From Panax quinquefolius (taxonomy: Eukaryota > Streptophyta > Magnoliopsida > Apiales > Araliaceae), in assembly GCA_020205615.1 (NCBI GenBank), contig CM035165.1:86056005-86120004 (forward strand): a DNA stretch of 64,000 nucleotides. The letters run 5' to 3'. Below the pieces are notes generated by a model, which was not told where the DNA came from, searched no databases, and saw only the letters and a list, made by a program, of their open reading frames with translations. Position numbers and translations under genes: made by a program. Below, piece after piece: positions 21,749 to 32,517 of this stretch. Numbering within the stretch: the stretch's first letter is position 1; each line of letters starts with the position of its first letter.

Positions 21749-22379
21749 CTTGTATGATAGTGACAAAACACCCTTCCAAAGTTGGGTTCACTTCACCCTA
21801 TTTGATTCACCAAATATAACTACTAAATGTTGTACAGAATACAACACACTTTTTTATACTGTTTAAGGAGAACCTCCACAGCTAGAGACCACTGTTCTAT
21901 TCTCTTATTATCCCCGCTCGACCCAGCAACACTCTTACGGCAACACTCTTATTACCTGAAAGGAATTATGAAGCAGAAAGGGTGAGCACAACTAGCCCAG
22001 TAAGGAATATCATGGCTAAAGATAATTAAATTATCAATAGCTTTCATCAATAATAAAACAAAGATTTAGAACATATGGTAGATGATAAAACTTTTTAATC
22101 ATAGTTGCAGCGGAACGAGCAATCCATTAGAAGAGTCAAATAGACCATCAGATCTATTATCTTCTCTATGTTAAAAGTCCACCAATAATATTTTATTCCT
22201 GTAACATCAATCAACAATTCCTGTCCACAATCATATGAATAACTCATAATCATAATTGTGATTCTAAATTCCTTTTCACACCCAGGACGAAGATAATTTT
22301 CATCACCCATCTTCACCCAAAACATCAAAAATCATAGTTATACCAAATCCAATTCTTGTTCATAATCATGCTAATAAAT

Positions 22380-22800
22380 TCATCTTTGCACTACGGCCAA
22401 AGATATTCATTAACAATTCATCTTTGCACTACAAGCCAAATACATACAACTATATTTTAGAAGAGTCAAGTAGAGTATGATATCTACTATCTTCTATAAA
22501 TTAAAAGTGTATAACCAATATTTTATCGCTGAGACTTAGCTTAAATAATCCACATCATTGAATTATCCATGCACTAGGGCCAAGGATATTCGTTAGTATC
22601 ACATCCATGAATTATCCATGCACTACGGCCAAACATATTCATTATTATCACATCCATGAATTAATATTTCATCGCTGAGACTCAGCTCAATAATTAATCT
22701 ACATCATCGAATCATCCCTGCACTACAGGCCAAGGATATTCATTAGTATCACGACCACGAATTATCCATGCACTACGGGCCAATTATAATCATGTTTTCA
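22380..22800. repeat. Tandem repeats with CACTACGGGCCAAAGATATTC core in LTR A
   Basis: Degenerate units of about 40-60 bp repeat the pattern ATCTTTGCACTACGGCCAAAG then ATATTCATTA, alternating with ATTTCATCGCTGAGACTCAGC units. Looser copies run on to about 23000. Copy B has the same array with many one- to three-base losses (about 44005-44700). Single-strand-swapped versions occur in the other gypsy LTRs (15178-15310, 61226-61375, 7783-7960). Confidence 0.8.
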
Positions 22801-23929
22801 TCAACGGTCCTGATCATGCCATAAAACAATTTATCTTTGCACCCTTAGCCGAAGAGAATCCATAGCCATAATCATACCAAAAACTATCCATCAATGCACT
22901 ACGGGCCAATGAGGACTTTTTCCACATCATTTGTAACATTACGGTCATGATTATACCGAATAATCCTCGTCATCATAATCATACCAAGTCCATCTATGCA
23001 CTACTACCAAAAGATGACTTTCAACACAATATAAGCATGAGGATGATGACAATGATATAAGAATCAATCAAATGAGATAAATGATAAAAATTAAACATTT
23101 ATAATACAATTTATCCAAATGCTCAATAATAACCAAATGTTATCAATCACTTAATAATCTCATAATCTAATATCATTAATATTATAACAATATTTTAATC
23201 ATATCTTAAACTTATAAACAATTTATTTCAATTATTTACACTTTATCAAATAATGCATTTAATCATTCAAAAATGCCACACTCATAAGATTTCATAATCA
23301 CTGATCAAACCCCTCATCAAAATCTGCATATACCCTATATAGGATTCTCAAGCCATAAAATCCTATTTTCTAATTTTATTACTTCACATAACATATTTAA
23401 TTCATTTACTAATAACTAGTTCATTTTTATGAAAAATACCAAACCAGTCCCAAAAATATTTTTTTTCTGGGATTTAGCAGAATATAGTCCCATCTTGAAC
23501 ATATATTTTTCTCAGAATTTTTAAAATTCATTTACTATTTTTCATATGGCTAAAACTTTCTAATATTTAGACATTTATCATAAATTGTACTTTTGTCCAA
23601 AATTCCAAAATTTACAGGTATATACTCTCTTATATACATGTACTTCCAATAAAAATTTCACCAATTTTGGAGTTAACCACAAGGAGTTATAAGAGTTTAC
23701 TTTTAAAATAGTCTTTTCCCATAAAATCCATAACTCTTAATCTATACATCCAAAAATCGCCATTTTTGGACACAATTTAGAAAACTCATTAAATTATCAT
23801 TTTAAAAATTTCCAAAATTTTTGAGGGTCAGAAAAATTACGAATCTTCCCCTGGCAGAAACCCCTTTTTAATGAAAATACTATTCGCATGAATACGAAGG
23901 ATCATTCACCATGCATGTGGTAATCCATA

Positions 23930-24345
23930 TAGATAGGTTATTCCAACAGAATAATAAAGAATGGAATAATGTATGATTCACCATGCTTATGCGAAATCGC
24001 ACCGACAAAAGTTATTCCCAATGTAATAATAAATAATGGAACCAGTCCTGTAAACGCATTTATGTGATATTCTCGACGAAATAATAAATAATGGAACCAG
24101 TCCCACAGAACGCAGAGATGTGATATTCTCGACGTAATAATAAATAATAGAACCAGTCCCAGATAAACGTTATTGATAGGATATTCCGCAGGATAATAAA
24201 GAACTAATATTAGAAGAATTTCACCATGTATGCGGTAGATTGCAAAAAACAAAGTTATTCCAACATAATAATAAAGAATGAAATAATGTAAGAATTTCAC
24301 TAAGTATAGGGTAGTCCGCGATAAAGTTTATTCCAACAGTAATAA
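23930..24345. repeat. Tandem repeats in LTR A downstream of the TATA box
   Basis: About six degenerate units of 50-70 bp share ATTCCAACAGAATAATAAAG, AATGGAACCAGTCCC or related text and alternate with ATTTCACCATGTATGCGGTA. Copy B keeps only about two units (45340-45480), and copy C has a longer version at 49290-49930 on the other strand. Confidence 0.75.
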
Positions 24346-24577
24346 TAAATAATAATAATATCCTTTACGAGTACGACAATTATATCCCTACTTTAAAAAA
24401 GAAAAGTATTCCGAATCGGGTAGGGCGTGAATATACTTGAAGAAAACTTGCAGCACTACGCTCATAGCTTTCTTAAACTCTAAAGAAATACACTCAAGAT
24501 TATAGAAGAAGAACTCTCTCTATAGTTTCTCTCTAGAGTTTCAAAGAATTCGTAAGAAATAATGAAGGAATGAGCTT

Positions 24578-24586
24578 CTATTTATA
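24578..24586 (-). promoter_or_regulatory. LTR A TATA box
   Basis: CTATTTATA on the + strand gives TATAAATAG on the minus strand, inside a stretch (AATGAAGGAATGAGCTTCTA) shared with copies B and C. Confidence 0.7.
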
Positions 24587-25327
24587 GAAAAATGGATCGC
24601 ATAAGAATTAACTCATGAACGGTCCAGATTGATTTACTTTAATCTGACTATCCATATTTTAAACAAAATCTTTTAAATAAAATATAATATAATCTATTTA
24701 TAATCTAATAAAATGAATAACTTTATAAAAGATTTTACTATGCAAAAACTATATGTGCACTATGCAAACACTATGCATAATAAAATATAATATATTCTAA
24801 TTATTGTCTAATAAAATGTATAACTTTATAAAAGTATTACTTTTTATATAAAAATTTTTTTACTATGCAAAACACTCGTGGAGAATAGAATATAATATAT
24901 TCTATTTATAGAATAACTTTATAAAAATATTCTGTTTTATATAAAAAGCTTTTCTGTTTTATTATATTAATAATACCAATAAAACAAAACTGAGTGACTT
25001 ATCACATAAGCATCAATAATCAATACCGTGCTATTTACCAAAATAGAAAAAAAAATTGAATATTTTTATCTCATAAAATTTGGGGTCTCACACTACGAAT
25101 CAAAAAATAAATGCTCTAACTCTCTCTCTTTTAGAACTATGAAACTGATGAGAAAACAAAATACTAAATGACTAATAAATGCTTAATTAGTTTCTTGTGA
25201 ATGAGTGAGTATGAAGGCTGCCCCCTCTTATCTATTTATAGGAGGGGTTGGTGCCCCTTCGAATGGGCACTTAGCCCTTGAAAAGGCATTGGATGCCACT
25301 AAAAAGGTATTATTTGTATCTTTTGGT

Positions 25328-25600
25328 CAAAACGGCGTAGTTTTGACCATTTACAGAATAGGCGCAACTATTTGGACCCTTAAAATGACGTAGTTTAAGC
25401 ATTAGCAAGACCAAAACTACGTAGTTTTAGGCTTAGAAGAAAAGGCACGACAAAAACGACGTAGTTTTGGACCGCCCGTTCAGACTTATATCCTTTCAGT
25501 AGATACCGCTTCTTAAAACGACACAGTTTTGATAATATAATAAATACTGCTTTTCAAAACGACACAATTTTGATAATTCTCAAAATGACACAGTTTTGAT
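25328..25600. repeat. Cluster of near-palindromic AAAACGACGTAGTTTTG motifs
   Basis: Seven copies lie in about 270 bp: near 25328, 25382, 25413, 25453, 25515, 25556 and 25582. Early copies are palindromic around ACGTAGT; later copies read AAAACGACACAGTTTTG and are followed by ATAAT. They lie in the transcribed-side half of the minus-strand solo LTR. Confidence 0.8.
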
Positions 25601-26049
25601 AATAGAATTAAATAAATAAAATTTGTCTAAAAAGTTATATACAAGACCAAGACCCTCGACCCCGAGTTTGTTGTGCCGAGTCGACCTATCGATTGGCATA
25701 ACATGACGCTTAAGACGCTGGGTTTGAACCAAGCCTTGGCTAGGTCCTCTCCCTTCCACAAAAATAGGGTGCCCCTTGGGGCCCAAACCCAAGAGCACTT
25801 TCCTTGTATATAAACATATAAAATATTTAATTCCTAAGCTATGTGGGACTTGGTTTTTTCCACATGTATTTATTACCTTTTATCATTTCCAAGTGTGATC
25901 TTTTGGGAGTTAATATCTCATTCATTACTCCATGGATTTGAGCTTTCAAATACTTAATTTAATCTACTCATGGAGTAGAACACATTAATAAATAGAATCA
26001 TTAAAATTAATTAATGATACCCATATTAAATTAGGCTCAAATTCTAACA

Positions 26050-26160
26050 AAAACTTGGGTCTACTTCTTGATGGAGAAGTCAGAAGCGTTTGCCACGTTT
26101 AAGTTCTACAAAGCAAGAGTTTAAAAGGAAACCAGGACAATCATACGGAGTCTTCAAGGA
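26050..26160 (+). pseudogene. int: copia-3 integrase, continuation after the insertion
   Basis: Codons after the AAAAC duplication give W-V-Y-F-L-M-E-K-S-E-A-F-A-T-F-K-F-Y-K-A, directly continuing the F-I-D-D-F-S-R-K-T at 20980-21005. A stop follows at about 26119. After K-E-T-R-T-I-I-R-S-L the similarity fades. The stretch 26160-26500 shows nothing recognisable. Confidence 0.85.
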
Positions 26161-26500
26161 TAACAATGAGTATCAAGAGTTCTCAATAAGTGTCGCTATA
26201 GACTGAAGGATATCAACGAGATTTCAAAGTTTATTCATTTCAAGGTTCAATAAGGAATGAACACTGAGCAGTCACTAAGGACTAAGAACTCTTACTAGAA
26301 TTTACAGTATTATACTGCTAATCCAATATAAATGAGTACAACAGGTGATCAGCCTAAGTACCCTACATTATGCATAATATTTAAACATGCTAGTATGTGT
26401 GGACGTCAGTTTCCCGACAATTGTATAATATCTCCTTCAATGAGGGTTGTTCATCTCAGTAGATTTATGAGAGTCCGCACCAAGTCAATTGGTTTGGATA

Positions 26501-29040
26501 TGTGAGGGCCCCGAATCTGAGTCCTAAATCACCTCGGATCCGGTTCGATCATTCTATACAACTATTACTATTTGCGGAAGATATAAACATAAATTGTTTA
26601 TACAATACATATACTCACTATTCCTCAAGGTCGAGTAACCTTAACTTAATACACATTTCATAAATATCTAACACATAACTTTATTATCAAACTACACTAT
26701 TACATTTCTAATCACATACATAAACTAAAGCTGGAACTTTCTTTAATCTTTTCCTGTATCCGACGCGTTCATCTTAATCTGCAATGTTTTATCATGATAT
26801 AGCAAGGGTGAGCATAAAAGTTGCCTAGCAAGTTTAAGTTCAACAATATAATGATATATCATGATTGAAATGATTTGAATAATTGGTCATATATAATTCA
26901 ACAATATAATTGTGAACTAGCAGAACAAAATTTTGATCGAACAAGTATTTTACATGAACAATTATATCTCGAACCGGCGGGTAATGAAGGTGATCACCTT
27001 TCATCATACCGACTTATACATGCAATATGTACAGGGTACAATTATACATGGCAATCAACAATGATTAACCATAAGCATATCCAAATGAAATAACTCTTAG
27101 TAGAGTTAAGTAAAAATAAACTTACCTGAACCGTTGATTACTGCAATACAATTTATAACGCTTTATCCGAAGACCTAATATTAGTAATATAGATCTCCAA
27201 TATTAGAATAATATCATCACAATATAATACTATTATATAAATAGATATACATAGAATAACCTAAACACATAACACATAATCCTATCAGTCTATAACACAC
27301 ATAAGACACTGTATCAAGTCAAACTATTTCAGTCTGACTTGAATCCGACAAAATTCTAATGTTCTGACGGTCTAATCGAACTTTTATCGAGTCTAAGTTC
27401 AATTAAACTCTGCCTTAACACTTAACCATTATCTCAGATAATTTTAATATTAGTCAAGATATTTTTCATAAGCTCGTAAATTTTTTTATTACCATTTATC
27501 ATGAATTTTCAATCATTAAAACGTATTTAAATAAATTAAATACCACATAATTCCTTTATCATTAATATTTATTTATTATCAAATATTAATGAAATATATG
27601 TCATATTATTATAATATATTTATAATATATAATTAAGTATTTTTAATACCTTAAAATCATATTTATATGATTTTTAAACACTTAAATCCATTATCCGATA
27701 ATTGGTATTAATATTAAAATATTAATATTTTCATGACAAAATATCAAAAGTTATATTTTATAACTCGAAAATATTTTTATAACACTTAAATCATTTTATA
27801 TGATTTATAAAGCATTAATTCTATTTTTCTATAATTTATTTAATACATTTATTAAATAAAATAATTATCATTAATATTAATTAATTAATGAAATTTATCC
27901 TAAAATATTAAAAGTCATTGAAAATAACTTAAAATATTTTCTTATACCATAATATTATTTTTCATGATTTTTCATGAATTAAAATCATTTTAAATCATTT
28001 ATTTAATATTATAATTAAATAAATAAATACCATTTATATTCCAAAAATATTAAATATTTAAGAAATATACTATAAATAATTAAAAACTATTTTTCAGAAT
28101 TTAAAATAATTTTTTTGGAATTTATTATGTATTTTTAATAATTAAAACCATTTTTATCTATTTTAATTAATTTCGGAAAATAATAATAATAAATCGTCAT
28201 AGTATTCCTATAGCGACAAAACCGTCATTATAGGTGTTCTTCAAATTGCTTTTGAGTCATTTAAAACTCATTGTCAAAGAGCAAGGTACTCACTTTGACC
28301 GATTCTTATTTCCAATCCATATATGTTCTGAGCTAACTAATGCTTATATATCATAGTACTAATGTAACATTACATGTTCCAACCACTAGATAGGTCATAC
28401 AACATCGATCCGAGATCTAAGCTCGTAAATATCTCGATAACACTATTCTTCATTTCGGGTTTTTCGTAAAATGAAGAATGTACCAAGGGTACTAGTTTTC
28501 GATCCTTATAACCGGTATTCAGAATTGTTTTGGGTGAACTATTGGTTCCATAAGGTAGACCACATGTCGTGGTACAACGACATAAAATCGTAACATCATA
28601 ACAACATTGAATCTAAGAGATTAAGGCCATTAACCTCGACATGCATAACTCACCGATGAAGATCCGGGTTTTCCGTAAAACCTTCATGAGGCAGTTTGGT
28701 CAACCTACTTTGACCGTGATTATATTTCATTCTAGTTGTGATCTAAGTGATCTATTAACATACATGTGTAGTTAATATACTCTTCTACAACCACAAACTA
28801 ACAACACGACCAAAAGATCAAACGATCAGAAGATCGTAGGCTTCAAAAAGCTCATCATAAATTTCGGGAAACTTCGGGTAACCCGTAAATGTATTCCGTG
28901 AACGGTCAACCCACTTTGACCGATCATAACTTGGGTTCTAGGAACGATCAGACCATGTTTCAAGTTGCAGAATAAAGACCACATAACATACTACAAGTCT
29001 ATAACATAAAACACATATAACACTTAATACACACAGATCT
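26501..29040 (-). repeat. Probable gypsy-type LTR remnant, right end not found
   Basis: Starts TGTGAGGGCCCCGAATC, the minus-strand form of an LTR end, and contains GGGTGAGCATAAAAGTTGCC, which mirrors the GGGTGAGCACAACTAGCCC block of solo LTRs A and B. The middle (27480-28200) is extremely AT-rich. Three diverged modules containing CAACCCACTTTGACCGAT or similar recur at about 28290, 28695 and 28905. No matching right boundary or target duplication could be set; it probably abuts the truncated Ogre-like element. Confidence 0.5.
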
Positions 29041-29111
29041 ACAAGCCCTGAAATATGTCTTGCTATGCCTTGCTATTTGCTTGATATTTTGCCTGCTGCT
29101 TCAGGGCTTGT
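29041..29111. repeat. Short inverted repeat ACAAGCCCTGAA / TTCAGGGCTTGT
   Basis: Perfect 12-base arms at 29041-29052 and 29100-29111 with a 47-base loop, at the left end of recognisable Ogre-like sequence. It could form a hairpin or mark a rearrangement point. Confidence 0.7.
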
Positions 29112-29275
29112 GGTCTTGATGTATTCTGAAGTCCTCTTGGGTGGATGGACATTGAGTTGTCTCTGGATAGTTCAGAATGGATCATCGATCTATTTATCCC
29201 TACCATCTTTGGTGTGTTGGGACTTGTTTCTGGATGGAAGTGTGGAGAGGAGTGTGGCTTTTCTCTCTGAGATTG

Positions 29276-29757
29276 ACCGCACCACAGATGGTCGCCAGTA
29301 CTTCTATTTAGGAGAAGCCTAGTTAATTCCATCTCTTATGGATTGGTGTTGCTCTTCAAGGTATGACCGCAGCTTAGATGGTCGTCGATTATCCTATTTG
29401 GGAGGAGTTTAGGTAATTCCATCCCTTTGGTCTGAAGCCAAATGAAATGTAGTGGATTGAAGGATAATCCCAGTACCAACTGACAAGGGTTTGTGTTTTA
29501 GTAGGGGGTGAGACCGCACCATGAATGGCTGCCTACGTACTCCTATTGAAGAGGAGATCAGGTCTACGTAGTTCAAACCTGGTGTAAGAGGTTCAACGCT
29601 GTATATGGTTGATATGGTGTAGGAATGTTTTTGGTTGTTTTTGTTTTTGTAAGAGTAGAAATGTTTTTGTTGTTTTTGTTTTATTGCGACTGGGCCATGT
29701 AACATGGTTGCCTACATACTCCTATTGAAGAGGAGATCAGGTCGACGTAGTTCGCCC
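29276..29757 (-). repeat. Four degenerate repeats in the Ogre-like 3' untranslated region
   Basis: Copies at about 29276-29332, 29364-29421, 29512-29574 and 29687-29757 share GACCGCACCA, TGG(T/C)-TGCCTACGTACTCCTATTGA-like text, then AGGAGATCAGGTC and ACGTAGTTC. The last two are closest. This sequence type is common in the non-coding part of Tat-lineage elements. From 29758 to 30070 there is purine-rich non-coding sequence. Confidence 0.75.
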
Positions 29758-30074
29758 CTTAGGGCGAGAAGAAAAGCGTAATCCCATATGCAGGTCAGAG
29801 TGCGGGGAGGAGAAAGTTTAATCCTATGTTGAGGATAAACTGCATGTATGAGAAGTTTGATCCCATGTATGGGTAGCCAAACTGCAAACGTAAGAGGTTC
29901 AATTCGCGGTGGGATGACCTAAGTTGTAGGAACGCAGAGGAGAAAGCCAGGCTGCTGGCTTGAAATGTATGTTTCCCTGAGGGGAAAAGTGTAGGAAAGT
30001 TGTAGGTGGTAAAGGGTTAAAGAACTGAATGACCGGTGACCTCGATGATTATGCACTGTGGTGTTTTGCGAATT

Positions 30075-31141
30075 ACTTCAAACATAGTATCGTTTCACGA
30101 CGTCTGAGTTGATGAGTTGTGGAAATTCATCGCCATCCATTTCTTGCAATTTGAGAGCGCCTCCTGTCAATACTTCTTTGACAACAAACGGGCCTTCCTG
30201 CTAGGGACCGAATTTTCCTTTAGCTTGATCTTGGTTGTCAAGAATTTTCTTCAAAACCAAGTCATGTTGTTTAAACCGCCAGAGTTGCCGGACTTTTTGT
30301 TGTAGAGGATTTGGCAATCCTTTGTTGATATAATCGACCATGGAAGATAGCCGCGGTTTCGCTTTTTTGTCTATTAGAGACAATTGGTGATACATGTCTT
30401 GTACCCATTGGTCTTCATCCACCGAAAGCGTCTGTCAACACCCCGAGGGATTCCATTTCAACTTCTATGGGGAGTACTGCTTCCATCCCATAGGTTAAAG
30501 CGTAGGGGTTGCCCGGTGGAAATACGATTGAGGTTCAGAGGGCTAACAGAGTCGAGGCAATAGGTCGTGCCAATCTTTGTGGTTGGCGTGACATCTTTTG
30601 CATAATCTTCTTGATGTTTTTGTTAGCCGCTTCAATAGCACCGCTCATCTTCTGATGATAGATGACGAGTTGAGATGTTTGATGTGGAATTCTTCGCATA
30701 ATTCCTCCATCATTTTGTTGTTGAGGTTCTTGGCATTGTCTCGACACAATCACCTCCGGTTGTCCATATCGACAAATGACATTGTTTCGATGAAAACAAT
30801 GATTACTTCTTTAGTAACCACGGGAAGGAGGTCGCTTTTACCCACTTGGTAAAGTAGTCGATCATGGTGAAGATAAATCGATGACCATTACTGGCTTTAG
30901 GCTCAATGGGCCCAATAACGTCCATTCCCCACATTGAGAAGGGCCAAGGTGAACTCATATTGTGAAGTTCCCGTAGAGGGGCGTGTATAGCATTCCCATG
31001 AATCTGGCACTGATAGCATCTCCTGACGTGGTCATTGCAGTAAGCTTTGAGAGAGAGCCAATAATGTCCCATCCTAAGGACTTTCTTGATAAGGAGGGGG
31101 CCACTCATATGGGGGCCACAGACTCCGCCATGGATTTCATC
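30075..31141 (-). pseudogene. int: Ogre-like integrase
   Basis: The zinc-binding part is in frame at the end of the 31753-30803 ORF: H-G-G-V-C-G-P-H (H residues 208 and 215), then C-Y-Q-C (246, 249). The core begins G-M-D-V-I-G-P-I (catalytic D at residue 278), F-T-M-I-D-Y-F-T-K-W-V. After 30803 the frame shifts; M-S-G-A-I-E-A-A-N-K-N-I-K-K (about 30660-30615) carries the catalytic glutamate. The C-terminal part (30422-30201) encodes W-R-F-K-Q-H-D-L-V-L-K-K and the end V-V-K-E-V-L-T-G-G-A-L lies at about 30188-30150. Confidence 0.85.
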
Positions 31142-31441
31142 CATAAGCCTTTGGGCTTGATCTTTGTCTAAACATCTGAGGAGACCTAGTCCTGCATCTC
31201 TTTTGTAGAGCGCATCTCCACTCAGGTAGAACTTCATAGCAATTCGATGGATCCGCCATTTCACAGTTGGGCTCGCCTCAGCGGGTGTAGATCCATCTCG
31301 CAGATATTCCTTGATATGTTGATACCAAGGATGTTGGATGGGAGGTAGCTCATCCGATACTTCTCCAACGTAACTCCCATAGGCTGGGGTCTTGTGCAGG
31401 GAAATCATGACGCTCGACAAGTGTTCCTTGTCTGATATACG

Positions 31442-31850
31442 AATCAAGGAGGCCAAAGTTGCTAATGCGTCCGCGAAGTCATTCCTATTACGAGGAATGT
31501 GTAGAAAGGAGATTTCTTCGAACTCCAAAGCTATCTTCAAAACCTGTCGATGGTAAGGCAGCAAATGTAGTTTCTTGGTTTGATAGATTTCGGTGGATTG
31601 TCTGATTACCAGCTCTGAATCTCCAAGGACAGTTAACCATCTGATGCCCATTAAACGGGCAAGTTTTAGCCCCATGAGATAGCCTTCATACTCAGCCGTA
31701 TTGTTGGTGCTGACAAACTGTAATTTGACTGAAGAACGGATACCGCTCCCCATACCGTATACTAGAATCGCTCCACTCCGTAACCTTCCATATTAATAGC
31801 CCATCAAAATACATCTTCCATGATTGGCGCGCGTATCGTCTCGATGGTGT
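31442..31850 (-). pseudogene. Second (archaeal-type) RNase H of the Ogre-like element
   Basis: W-K-M-Y-F-D-G (first acidic residue) lies at about 31830 in one frame. F-V-S-T-N-N-T-A-E-Y-E-G and V-L-G-D-S-E-L-V-I-R-Q (second and third acidic residues) follow in the frame from 31753, ending in N-R-N-D-F-A-D-A-L-A-T-L-A. It lies between the retroviral RNase H and integrase, where the Tat lineage carries its extra RNase H domain. One frameshift separates the first motif from the rest. Confidence 0.85.
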
Positions 31851-32470
31851 TCTTTGTCTTGTCATTACTCCTTCATCGTGGAAATATGTTTCAAGGGTTT
31901 GAAATCCCCAAGGTGCGGTGGCTAGTTGATCCGCGATTCCTTGACCTTTGATGGACTTTTGAGTCACATATACGATGTCAAATTGTTGTAGGATCAACTG
32001 CCATCTGGACAGTCGGCAATTTAACATAGGTTTGTTGAACACGTACTTGAGAGGATCCACGCGGGATATGAGATGGGTTGTGTGACCATGGAGATAATGC
32101 TGTAACCTCATGGAAGCCCATGCTAAAGCACAACACATTTTTTCGATCAGAGTGTACTTGTGTTCACTACTGCTGAACCTTTTGTCTGTGGTAATAGATA
32201 GCTCATTTTTGGTCTCTATCGTTCTTCTGTCCCAGCATGCAGCCCATGGCATTGTCACTTATGGACAAGTACATAAACATGGGAACATCATCCCTGGGTG
32301 GCACCAAAACGGGAGCTTTGACTAGCTGTCTCTTGATTATAAGGAAGGCCTTCTGACACTCGTCATTCCATTTCATGGAGGAGTTCTTCCTTAATAGCTT
32401 GAAGATTGGCTCACAGGTTGCTGTGAGTTGGGAGATAAACCTGCTGATGAAGTTGATTCCTCCCAAAAAT
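31851..32470 (-). pseudogene. pol: Ogre-like retroviral RNase H
   Basis: Two overlapping frames: D-N-A-M-G-C-M-L-G-Q (32270-32240) in the frame from 32466, then after a shift F-S-S-S-E-H-K-Y-T-L-I-E-K, L-Q-H-Y-L-H-G-H-T-T-H-L-I-S-R and I-K-G-Q-G-I-A-D-Q-L-A. These are RNase H and connection motifs. The upstream part, MGGINFISRFISQLTATCEP, is the RT thumb region. Confidence 0.85.
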
Positions 32471-32517
32471 CCCCTTATTTCCTTCTTTGTCTGAGGAATG
32501 GGTATTTCGGTGATGGC

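Larger units (their letters stand above)
21203..25092 (-). mobile_element. Gypsy solo LTR, copy A (about 3890 bp)
   Basis: Ends TGTGACGCCCCC and GGGGTCTCACA, flanked by the target duplication CTACG (21198-21202 and 25093-25097). There is no internal region, so it is a solo LTR. It is closely related to copy B (42828-46204) and more distantly to copy C (48071-50943). It holds tandem repeats at 22380-22800 and 23930-24345, a minus-strand TATA box at 24578-24586, and a conserved ORF at 21398-21748. Confidence 0.95.
21006..26049 (-). mobile_element. Solo LTR (unclassified family), interrupted by a gypsy solo LTR
   Basis: AAAAC at 21001-21005 is repeated at 26050-26054, and the copia-3 integrase frame rejoins across the insertion. 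On the minus strand the LTR starts TGTTAGAATTTGAGCC at 26049 and ends near ACATAATA at 21006, a probable decay of TAACA. Without the nested gypsy LTR the unit is about 1.15 kb. A minus-strand TATA box lies at 25232-25240. Confidence 0.75.
18147..26160 (+). mobile_element. Ty1/copia element copia-3 (small LTR), scrambled and interrupted
   Basis: The order on the + strand is LTR (18147-18405), PBS, gag N-terminus, an inverted integrase fragment, RNase H, a second LTR (19701-19972), gag C-terminus with protease, and integrase up to 21000; integrase resumes at 26055 after a 5 kb insertion. This does not match one simple element. A reading that fits is one element (LTR, gag N, gag C, protease, integrase) with a rearranged piece of a sister copy (inverted integrase, RNase H, LTR) inserted in gag at about 18940-19972. 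No right-hand LTR is seen after 26160. Confidence 0.8.

Noticed and set aside
22095..22328. 77-codon ORF shared by LTR A and LTR B (43715-43948)
   Set aside because: About 12 residue differences in 77 codons, no sign of constraint; used as a contrast for the conserved ORF.
27480..28200. Possible replication origin or matrix attachment region from extreme AT content
   Set aside because: AT-richness alone is not enough, and it lies inside a probable LTR remnant.
29409..29705. Minus-strand ORF of 98 codons
   Set aside because: Lies over the degenerate 3' untranslated repeats of the Ogre-like element and has no conserved domain.
30117..31171. Plus-strand ORFs across 30117-31171 and 33574-34716
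   Set aside because: They are shadows of the minus-strand Ogre-like integrase, RT and protease.
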